From: Planctomycetaceae bacterium
GTDB lineage: Bacteria > Planctomycetota > Planctomycetia > Pirellulales > UBA1268
Assembly (NCBI GenBank): GCA_947449135.1
Contig: CANFQO010000019.1
Coordinates: forward strand, 1 to 43,439
DNA length: 43,439 nt
Reading direction: 5' to 3'
Part shown: positions 35,529 through 42,072 of the stretch, piece after piece
How positions within the stretch are numbered: position 1 is the first letter of the stretch
How the letters are laid out: each line of letters starts with the position of its first letter
The notes under the pieces: generated by a model
The model's input: the letters and a program-made list of their open reading frames with translations, nothing else
Told to the model about the DNA's origin: nothing
The model's database searches: none
Program-made: the position numbers and the translations under genes

Positions 35529-38500
35529 CGCACCCTTCCCGCGGTATCTACGAGACGATCCTTACAGAAGCCCTCGACAAGGAACTTGCGACGCTCGCTG
35601 CAGATCTGCGTGAAAATCGTGAGAAACTGCGGCCAGCGGAGGCGGCGGACCGCCTTTCTCTTCATATCGCCAGGGTCGTCAGGCGGCTGATCGGGAAGGT
35701 GGATGAGAAGGATCGCGTAGCGATCGGCATCAAGCTCACGCGCAGTCTGATCAGCGGCATTGCAAAGGTCACTCAGCAGCGACTACCGAAATTATTCGAT
35801 GCCGCTGATTGTGCTGAACGTCCGGTAATTGATGGAGCACTCCTTCGTGCGATCGTGCAGGTACTCCCCGATGGGTCGACCGAAGAGATCCGTCCACCAA
35901 AAATCCCGCTACTCGACACGGCGATCCTCACAAACGCCCCGGGTGAGCCATCCGTGGGCAGCCAAGTGCACACCGAAATCCACTCTGCGGATTCCATCGA
36001 TCTCGTGATGGCATTCATCCGGTTTACAGGGATCGCCCCGCTGCTCGACGCTCTTCGACAGCACTTGCAGGCTGGTCGTAGTCTTCGGGTGCTCACCACG
36101 ACATACACCGGATCCACCGAACCCCGTGCGCTCGATGCCCTTCAGGCAGCTGGGGCAGATATCCGTGTGTCATACGACACCAGCACAACCCGTCTGCACG
36201 CGAAGAGCTGGCTCTTCCACCGGCGCAGCGGATTTTCAACCGCGTACATCGGGTCGTCGAACCTGACCCACTCCGCTCAGGTGACTGGTCTCGAGTGGAA
36301 TGTCCGAGTGTCAGGAGCGCGGAACCCTGACGTGATCGACAAGGTCGCCGCAGTGTTCGATAGCTATTGGAATAGCGGTACATTTCTTCCCTACAGACGA
36401 GAGGAGTTTCTGGAACAGACCGCGGCAGCGCGATCCGGCCCTTCGTTCGTCCTCAGTCCGCTCGAAATCCGCCTGGAGCCATTTCAGGAAGACCTCCTTG
36501 CAAAGATCGCTCTCTCACGATCCCAAGGTCATCACCGCAACCTATTGGCGGCGGCAACCGGCACCGGCAAGACCGTGATGGCTGCGGTCGACTACAGCAG
36601 ACTTGCGCCTGCACTCCCACGGGCCCGCCTGCTCTTTGTGGCTCATCGGGAGGAGATTCTCAAGCAGGCCCTCGGCACCTTTCGGCATGCCTTACGAGAG
36701 CCAACGTTTGGTGAACTGTGGGTGGGGGGATCGCGGCCGCAACGGTTTGAGCATGTGTTCGCGTCTATCCAGAGTCTGGACGCAGCGGGCCTTGCCCACC
36801 TGGCGAGCGATCACTTTGACATCGTCGTTGTTGATGAGTTTCACCACGCTGCCGCCCCTTCCTACACAAGGCTGCTGGATCATGTGAAACCACGGGAGCT
36901 TCTTGGGCTTACCGCCACACCTGAGCGGAGCGACGGCCTGCCAGTGCTGAGTTGGTTCGACGATCGCATCGCTGCTGAGCTACGGCTGTGGGATGCGATC
37001 GACCAGCACCGCCTGACGCCCTTTGTCTACTACGGCATCCACGACAATACAGACCTCCGCGACGTGCCCTGGCGTAGGGGAGCAGGATATGACGTGGAAC
37101 GCCTCACTGAGGTGCTCACCGCCAATGATGCTTACGCGCGTGTCGTCCTCCAGGAACTTGATCGCCGCACTGGTGACCCCACGCAGATCAGGGGGCTCGG
37201 ATTCTGCGTGAGCATCAATCACGCGAGATTCATGGCGCGGATTTTCAATGAGGCGGGGGTGAAGGCGACGGCTGTCTGGGCCGACACGCCTGATGCCGAA
37301 CGGGCAGCCGCCCTGCAAGACCTGAAGCAGAGGCGAACGAACGTCGTTTTCTCCGTGGATCTTTTCAATGAGGGCGTCGACGTTCCTGCCGTCGACACGG
37401 TTCTCTTTCTTCGACCTACTGACAGCGCTACTCTTTTTCTGCAGCAACTCGGCCGCGGCCTGCGTCGCCTCGACGGGAAGTCGGTCTGCACGGTGCTGGA
37501 CTTTGTCGGCCAGCACCGCAAGGAGTTTCGTTACGACCGACGGTTTCGGGCGCTCTTAGGCGGCACGCGCAAGGACCTTGAGCGGCAGATAAAAGAGGGG
37601 TTTCCCTTCCTGCCAGCGGGCTGCCACATGGAGCTCGACCGCGTTGCCAGCCAGATCGTGCTCGACAACGTCAAGCAGGCGGTGCCCGCAAAATGGACAG
37701 CCCGTGTCGAAGAATTGCGAGCCATGGCCGCCGGAGGCAAGGACGTCTCTCTAGCGACGTTTCTCGCTGAATCGGGTCTTGAGCCAGACGACATCTACGC
37801 CGGCAACCGATCGTGGACTGAATTACGGCAAGCGGCTGGTCTTTCTACAGCACCGGCGGGCCCAAAAGAGAAAACGCTGCTTCGTGGCTGTGGTCGAATG
37901 CTGCATGTCGACGACCTGCGGCGGATATGGGCATACCGCAAGGCTCTGCAGCAGTCTGACGTGAGTTACCTCACTACGCTGTCCGCTGGTGACCGTCGCC
38001 TGGTCCAAATGCTGGTGGCGGGTGTCGCTGACAAGGGCGTCGCCAAGCACGCCTCACTCACGGACGGCTTGGCACTCCTTCAGGCCCATGCCAATGTCCG
38101 GAATGAACTGCTAGCGATTCTGGACGTGCTGGAGAGCCGTATCAGCCACACAACGCAGCGTCTGCTAACCCACCCAGACGTGCCTCTTGAAATCCATGCA
38201 CGCTACTCGCGGTTAGAGATTCTGGCCGCATGTGGCCTTCGTGATGGTGCCAAAATGCCGCCTTGGCAGACAGGCGTGTATTGGGCCAAGCCTGCCGATG
38301 CCGATCTGCTTGCGTTCACACTCGACAAAACAAGCGGAGGTTTCTCACCAACGACTCGCTATCGAGATTACGCCGTAAGTCGCGACCTGATTCACTGGGA
38401 AAGCCAGTCGGCCACTCGTGCCGACAGCTCGACGGGGCTACGGTACCAACATCACGTGAATCAGGGCTCGTCGATCATGCTATTCGCGCGGCTGAACACC

Positions 38501-38638
38501 GACGATCGGGCCTTTTGGTTTCTGGGGCCGGCAACCTATGTGAAGCACGAGGGCGAGCAGCCCATGGCGATCACGTGGCAGCTTACGCATCCGTTGCCGG
38601 CGGACCTCTACACGACATTTGCTGCCGCAGTCGCGTGA
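35525..38638 (+). CDS. PLD-DEAD/DEAH helicase with DUF3427
   Basis: A 1037-residue protein, the last gene of the long cluster, joined to the SNF2 gene by ATGA at 35525-35528. It has three parts. A single PLD HKD-type motif (His225, Lys227, then GSSN 243-246) is followed by an SF2 helicase with ATGTGKT at 344-350, DEFHH at 437-441, TATPERSDG and QQLGRGLRRLDG. The C-terminal domain from about 900 to the end has the features of DUF3427 (FSPTTRYRDYAVSRDLIHWES, then FWFLGPATYVKHEG). This architecture is widespread as a stand-alone restriction-like protein, where the PLD part is taken to cut DNA and the C-terminal domain may recognise modification. Here it forms one unit with the upstream genes. 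Confidence 0.88.
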   Translation: MTHPSRGIYETILTEALDKELATLAADLRENREKLRPAEAADRLSLHIARVVRRLIGKVDEKDRVAIGIKLTRSLISGIAKVTQQRLPKLFDAADCAERPVIDGALLRAIVQVLPDGSTEEIRPPKIPLLDTAILTNAPGEPSVGSQVHTEIHSADSIDLVMAFIRFTGIAPLLDALRQHLQAGRSLRVLTTTYTGSTEPRALDALQAAGADIRVSYDTSTTRLHAKSWLFHRRSGFSTAYIGSSNLTHSAQVTGLEWNVRVSGARNPDVIDKVAAVFDSYWNSGTFLPYRREEFLEQTAAARSGPSFVLSPLEIRLEPFQEDLLAKIALSRSQGHHRNLLAAATGTGKTVMAAVDYSRLAPALPRARLLFVAHREEILKQALGTFRHALREPTFGELWVGGSRPQRFEHVFASIQSLDAAGLAHLASDHFDIVVVDEFHHAAAPSYTRLLDHVKPRELLGLTATPERSDGLPVLSWFDDRIAAELRLWDAIDQHRLTPFVYYGIHDNTDLRDVPWRRGAGYDVERLTEVLTANDAYARVVLQELDRRTGDPTQIRGLGFCVSINHARFMARIFNEAGVKATAVWADTPDAERAAALQDLKQRRTNVVFSVDLFNEGVDVPAVDTVLFLRPTDSATLFLQQLGRGLRRLDGKSVCTVLDFVGQHRKEFRYDRRFRALLGGTRKDLERQIKEGFPFLPAGCHMELDRVASQIVLDNVKQAVPAKWTARVEELRAMAAGGKDVSLATFLAESGLEPDDIYAGNRSWTELRQAAGLSTAPAGPKEKTLLRGCGRMLHVDDLRRIWAYRKALQQSDVSYLTTLSAGDRRLVQMLVAGVADKGVAKHASLTDGLALLQAHANVRNELLAILDVLESRISHTTQRLLTHPDVPLEIHARYSRLEILAACGLRDGAKMPPWQTGVYWAKPADADLLAFTLDKTSGGFSPTTRYRDYAVSRDLIHWESQSATRADSSTGLRYQHHVNQGSSIMLFARLNTDDRAFWFLGPATYVKHEGEQPMAITWQLTHPLPADLYTTFAAAVA

Positions 38639-38738
38639 AGCCGCCTCGCCGCCGTTGCTAAATATCCTCCAAAAACAGGGCATATCTGGTGAGCAGCCGT
38701 TTGGTATCGGCCGCCACGTTTCACCAAGGAATATTCCC

Positions 38739-39176
38739 ATGAACGACACACTTTCTGGGCGGGCCGAAGAGCTCGCCCGCCTCACTGATCTGATACGGAC
38801 CAGCCTCTCGCTGGCTGATTCCGCGATTCCCCCAATCAACGCCCAGCTCGACGAACTCGCCTCGATGGGGCTCGATAATCTCGAACTTGAGGGGCCGCTC
38901 GTCTATTCACGCGCGGCCGGTTCTTCCCCCGCCTTCGATGATGCTCGCGTCGTATACGCCGCGGCGCTCGTCATGCCGGGCGGACTCGGCTGCACGCTCT
39001 GGGGCGCCGACGAGCACGCCGAGCGATACGGTGAGTCGTATCACGAGCCGCCGCATCTGCGGGAACGCTTCGTGCCATACGACAAGTGTCCGCCGATCGT
39101 GCGGGCCACGCTCCCGGCCCACGCCCCAAACCTGCTGGTTCAGCTGTTGCAGAGTTTCAGCGTGCTGACCCGGTAA
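38739..39176 (+). CDS. Hypothetical protein
   Basis: A 145-residue protein from the ATG at 38739 with AAGGA at 38726-38730. Unrecognised. The N-terminal 45 residues form an amphipathic helix pair (EELARLTDLIRTSLSLAD, PPINAQLDELASMG). The rest is a small mixed domain rich in acidic and aromatic residues (DARVVYAAALVMPGGLGCTLW). It starts 100 bases after the defence cluster and could be its tail gene or separate cargo. Confidence 0.6.
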   Translation: MNDTLSGRAEELARLTDLIRTSLSLADSAIPPINAQLDELASMGLDNLELEGPLVYSRAAGSSPAFDDARVVYAAALVMPGGLGCTLWGADEHAERYGESYHEPPHLRERFVPYDKCPPIVRATLPAHAPNLLVQLLQSFSVLTR

Positions 39177-39335
39177 CCACGGGCGGGCCACCATTCCGTC
39201 GAACCGTGACCGAGCGGCTCGACACCTATCTATGACCCGGTCGGCGCGTCGCCGCTCCGGTACAGGTTCTCACGCTGGCGACGCTTCTCGTTGCCGGCTT
39301 CCACCTCGCTCCCCTCATGGGGAAGGAGTATGCCG

Positions 39336-39587
39336 ATGTCTCTTCACAAAGATGAGCAGTGTCTGGCCGCCGTCGCGTCCGCCCTCGGCGAATCGATCGG
39401 CCTCATCCGCCGCCGTGGGTTTCATCTCGAGGTCACGGATGACGATCCGCACCCGCGAGAGAGCGGCCGGGTATCGAGACCCCCGACACCTGGCTGCGAC
39501 GATCCCGTCGATCTGACCACGCTCGGCATCGACTGGGATTCGCATGACGACTCCCGTCTGTATCGCCGACGGCGGCGGGCCGGGTAG
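39336..39587 (+). CDS. Small hypothetical protein
   Basis: An 83-residue protein. GGAAGGAG at 39321-39328 gives the proper 7-base spacing to the ATG at 39336, whereas the ATG at 39330 is only one base away. There is a helical start, then an acidic linker and an Arg-rich end (LYRRRRRAG). No family recognised. A perfect intrinsic terminator lies 28 bases downstream. Confidence 0.55.
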   Translation: MSLHKDEQCLAAVASALGESIGLIRRRGFHLEVTDDDPHPRESGRVSRPPTPGCDDPVDLTTLGIDWDSHDDSRLYRRRRRAG

Positions 39588-39614
39588 CTGACGATCGAGA
39601 CTTGTTTCGAGTCA

Positions 39615-39667
39615 CCGATGGCGTGGTGACGGTGGACGCGGTCTGCCGCCCACGCCATCGGTTTTTT
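39615..39667 (+). terminator. Strong intrinsic terminator
   Basis: CCGATGGCGTGG at 39615-39626 and CCACGCCATCGG at 39650-39661 form a perfect 12-bp stem around a 23-base loop, followed directly by six T at 39662-39667. It ends the small gene at 39336-39587. The next small gene (39694) therefore needs its own promoter or read-through. Confidence 0.85.
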
Positions 39668-39693
39668 CCACGCTCTACAACGAGGTATTGACG

Positions 39694-39867
39694 ATGACCA
39701 AGGACCACACTTCGGACACAGCCCCCAGTGCCGGTACGATAAACGCTGATCAAGACGTAGATCGACTGGCCGTCACCGCACGTGCGCAGGCTGAACTTAT
39801 CGAACTTCTTGCTCGACTCTTACTGCAGCAGGTCGAAGGCTCTACCGATGGTTCAGACGACGGATGA
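39694..39867 (+). CDS. Very small acidic protein, 57 residues
   Basis: Read from the ATG at 39694 to TGA at 39865-39867, with GAGG at 39682-39685, 8 bases upstream. The centre (VTARAQAELIELLARLLLQQ) is a strong amphipathic helix, flanked by polar Ser/Asp tails. It could be a dimerising helix or an antitoxin-like peptide, but nothing identifies it. It sits just after the intrinsic terminator, so it would be separately transcribed. Confidence 0.45.
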   Translation: MTKDHTSDTAPSAGTINADQDVDRLAVTARAQAELIELLARLLLQQVEGSTDGSDDG

Positions 39868-39882
39868 CGTCCCCGCTGTTTG

Positions 39883-39894
39883 TTGATGCATCAA
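39883..39894. repeat. Palindrome TTGATGCATCAA
   Basis: A perfect 12-base palindrome in the 210-base gap before the gene at 40078. The rest of the gap shows no gene and no terminator. It shares the core GATGCATC with a larger palindrome before the excisionase gene, so it may be an operator. Another copy of the core lies inside the second SNF2 coding region (34822-34833), which weakens that reading. Confidence 0.4.
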
Positions 39895-40077
39895 GGATGT
39901 TGGGTTTTAGCCTTGCAATCACCAGAAAGGTTTGCTGTGTGGTGTGAAGAGAAAGCACCTCATGGTCGAGAAGGTGACGTTCGCGCTACGACAGGCTGAG
40001 CACATCGTAACGGCGGCAGAGGCCGTCTTCGGCTTTGGATATTCGCGGCCCGCTTCTCCAGAATCGAAGGGATTTCT

Positions 40078-40770
40078 ATGACGTGGTCCACCGAAATCGG
40101 CGATCGCTACCTGACCGGATACGAAGCTCGGCTCGTCCGAAAGGCGGTCGACTGCATGCACGACAAAATCGTTGCAGAGCTTGATGGCACTGACGACAAA
40201 GACGACGTCATGCCCTACGGAGTTCCTGAATTCGACAGGCTGACACCCGCTCAAAAGCTCACCACGCTCGAGCATGTAACGCGTCATTTGCTCACGCCCA
40301 CCGAACGAACACCCGGACTTACGGCATTAACCGCCGGCACCGTCGCGGCCATCTTTTCAACCGTGGGTGAGATGGTGACGAGCGAGGTCGCCCTCGATGT
40401 CGAGTTGCGACGCGACCGTGACGTGAGGGGGATGTTTGACATGCACTTTTGGCGCAAGTTGCTGCTCGATGTCGCTCACGAAACTGGTTGTGACCCCAGA
40501 GAGGTGCCGTCCGTACAGGGCCGTGATTATGACGATTGGGATGGCGTGCTCGACTCCATCATCGGTCGCGTTCTCCAAAACGACCACTACATGAAAGCAG
40601 ACAAGGTGCTTGATGCGGCACCAGAGGCTGCACAGCGTTATCGTGAGAAGCATGGCATTGAAGAGAGTTACTTTATCTCTATCGCCTCTGACCCGAACGG
40701 TGCGGAACTCAAGGTGATTCGTGAGCGTTTGAGGGCGTTATGCCAGGATGATGGCGATGACGCTGTATGA
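40078..40770 (+). CDS. Hypothetical protein
   Basis: A 230-residue protein from the ATG at 40078 with AAGGGA 5 bases upstream. Unrecognised. It appears helical, with an acidic patch at 35-45 (DGTDDKDDVMPYG), a segment LTPAQKLTTLEHVTRHLL, and a C-terminal half with many Asp/Arg residues. No membrane helix, nuclease or nucleotide motif is seen. It lies between the small genes and the winged-helix gene of the recombination end, so it is probably island cargo. Confidence 0.6.
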   Translation: MTWSTEIGDRYLTGYEARLVRKAVDCMHDKIVAELDGTDDKDDVMPYGVPEFDRLTPAQKLTTLEHVTRHLLTPTERTPGLTALTAGTVAAIFSTVGEMVTSEVALDVELRRDRDVRGMFDMHFWRKLLLDVAHETGCDPREVPSVQGRDYDDWDGVLDSIIGRVLQNDHYMKADKVLDAAPEAAQRYREKHGIEESYFISIASDPNGAELKVIRERLRALCQDDGDDAV

Positions 40771-40827
40771 GTGCCCACCGTAGCGTGGGTACACTACCAG
40801 GCTAATCCAGACCCGGAGTCCGAGGCC

Positions 40828-40926
40828 ATGGCCGTTCGGGCAGAAACCGATGTGATCAAGATGCTCGCGCGGTTCTCGTTGCAAGAGGACGAACGGGCTA
40901 CCGGCGGCACATACGTCGAAACATAG
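40828..40926 (+). CDS. Possible 32-residue peptide gene
   Basis: An ATG at 40828 opens a 32-residue frame ending at TAG 40924-40926 (start MAVRAETDVIKMLARF). The nearest purine-rich element GAGG ends only two bases before the ATG, so translation is doubtful. It may be a leader peptide of the winged-helix gene at 40946 or simply chance. Confidence 0.2.
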   Translation: MAVRAETDVIKMLARFSLQEDERATGGTYVET

Positions 40927-40945
40927 CCACCCGGGAGTGTACGTC

Positions 40946-41608
40946 GTGGCAGGCAAGAAAGAAGCCGAGCACGCAGAACTACCCGCCGCGATGCGCGAGA
41001 GCATCGAGGCGCTCCTGCAGAAGATCTTCAGCGAGACGGCGAAGCGGGAGCTGTGGGCGAACCGGTTCACCACGACTGATCGCCTCAAGTTCTCAGGCGG
41101 CGACGCGGCGCTGCGGAAGCACAACATCATCGAGCTGTGGCACATCGCTCGCGGCACTGCCACGTGGAATGAGTGTATCGTCGAGGTTGCACATGCTCTT
41201 GGCTTCATCAACGACGCTCGGCGTGCATCGCTGCTCGAGGCCCTGGGGGCAATGCCATCGAAGGCGAAGGGTGGCAGGCGGCCGTCTGCCGTGCCGCACT
41301 GGGATGAGGATGCCAGGGAACTCCGCTACCTAGGCCAAGTGGTTCGCGTCGTGAAGAAGCCGAAGCAGGCTCACAATATTGTCGGGATCTTGCGAGCCTT
41401 TGAGGAGGCAGGGTGGCCACGCCGAATCGATGATCCACACCGCCGTAAGCCGAGCGACCAGACGCGGCGGCGGGATGTGGAGAACCTCAACAAGCGACTG
41501 CTGAAACCGCTGCTGAAGTTCGAGTGCGATGGCAACGGCACCGGGTTTCTCTGGAAGAAGATCGCCCAGCCAACGGTAAAAAAGACTGCAAAACGCTCGC
41601 GGCGATAG
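40946..41608 (+). CDS. Winged-helix-like DNA-binding protein
   Basis: A 220-residue protein. The GTG at 40946 is preferred, with GGGAG at 40933-40937, 8 bases away; an upstream GTG overlaps that site. Residues about 115-210 (LRYLGQVVRVVKKPKQA, ILRAFEEAGWPRRIDDP, then DVENLNKRLLKPLLKFECDGNGTGFLW) match a winged-helix pattern I associate with planctomycete proteins. The helix-loop-helix is followed by a beta wing containing the DGxGTG turn. The first about 90 residues are helical and may dimerise, and the tail is basic. It is probably the regulator nearest to the recombination genes, and the inverted repeats just downstream are obvious candidate sites. DNA binding is inferred. Confidence 0.6.
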   Translation: MAGKKEAEHAELPAAMRESIEALLQKIFSETAKRELWANRFTTTDRLKFSGGDAALRKHNIIELWHIARGTATWNECIVEVAHALGFINDARRASLLEALGAMPSKAKGGRRPSAVPHWDEDARELRYLGQVVRVVKKPKQAHNIVGILRAFEEAGWPRRIDDPHRRKPSDQTRRRDVENLNKRLLKPLLKFECDGNGTGFLWKKIAQPTVKKTAKRSRR

Positions 41609-41650
41609 CAGGCTGGCTCGAGCGCCCTTCTATGGTGGTGCCGCCCCGAG

Positions 41651-41671
41651 CACGGGCGCTGCACGGGCGCT
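41651..41671. repeat. Phased direct repeat CACGGGCGCT
   Basis: Two identical 10-base units at 41651-41660 and 41662-41671, spaced 11 bases start to start, about one helical turn. Phased repeats of this kind upstream of an excisionase gene are typical of cooperative protein-binding sites. They open the structured region before the excisionase gene. Confidence 0.5.
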
Positions 41672-41689
41672 CCTGTGATTCGTCTGAAG

Positions 41690-41772
41690 GATCGATTATT
41701 CGATCATTGAATCCAGCGTCGAGGCTCGCAATGGATGCGAGCCCGATGCATCGGGCGGGCCCCGCAGGCCCG
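41690..41772. promoter_or_regulatory. Cluster of inverted repeats upstream of excisionase gene
   Basis: Four inverted repeats in 83 bases. GATCGA/TCGATC with a 4-base loop lies at 41690-41705. GGCTCGCA/TGCGAGCC with a 5-base loop lies at 41723-41743. A 16-base perfect palindrome GCCCGATGCATCGGGC lies at 41741-41756, and CGGGCC/GGCCCG with a 5-base loop at 41756-41772. The last three abut end to end, and the final stem closes 11 bases before the excisionase ATG. The region could be a regulatory or recombination site bound by the Xis-like or winged-helix protein, or a folded leader RNA. A terminator is less likely because no T-tract follows. Confidence 0.6.
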
Positions 41773-41783
41773 GTTGGTGCCGC

Positions 41784-42017
41784 ATGGATTCAAAGACTTT
41801 CTTCAAGGACGGTGCCGGCGACGCCGGCGAGCCGATCGGGCTGCGGCCTGCGGAGGCCGCGGCCAGGCTCGGCGTCAGCATTACCACGCTCTATCGCCTC
41901 CGCGTGGCGGGCCGGATTCCGTTCGTGAAGCTCGACGGAGCGGTCATCTACCGCGTCGCCAGTCTCGACCAGTTCCTGCGCGACTCTGAGCAGCAGGGCA
42001 AACAAGACACCGCCTGA
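41784..42017 (+). CDS. Excisionase-like MerR-type helix-turn-helix protein
   Basis: A 77-residue protein. Residues 18-66 (LRPAEAAARLGVSITTLYRL, then GRIPFVKLDGAVIYRVASLDQFLRDS) form the winged helix-turn-helix of the excisionase/AlpA-type MerR family. These proteins bind near attachment sites and direct the integrase towards excision, or act as small repressors. No clear ribosome site precedes the ATG. It lies 55 bases upstream of the integrase gene, in the usual xis-int order. The stop codon is inside a strong hairpin. Confidence 0.8.
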   Translation: MDSKTFFKDGAGDAGEPIGLRPAEAAARLGVSITTLYRLRVAGRIPFVKLDGAVIYRVASLDQFLRDSEQQGKQDTA

Positions 42018-42039
42018 GCCCACGATGGGCTCAGGCGGA
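42011..42039 (+). terminator. Perfect 13-bp hairpin at the end of the excisionase gene
   Basis: CCGCCTGAGCCCA (42011-42023) pairs with TGGGCTCAGGCGG (42027-42039) around a CGA loop, containing the excisionase stop at 42015-42017. Only a short T stretch (AGGTTTCT) follows. It could terminate or attenuate transcription between the excisionase and integrase genes, lowering integrase expression relative to the excisionase. Confidence 0.7.
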
Positions 42040-42072
42040 GGTTTCTAGTCAATCATCTCAAGGAGATTTTCC

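Noticed and set aside
8549-38638. BREX or Dpd (7-deazaguanine) system
   Set aside because: A large methylase and helicases are present, but I see no PglZ-type phosphatase, BrxC ATPase or Lon-like protein, and no DpdA transglycosylase.
39919-40287. Minus-strand open frame of 122 codons overlapping the gene at 40078
   Set aside because: Most of it is antisense to a plus-strand gene with a good ribosome site, and it shows no recognisable domain.
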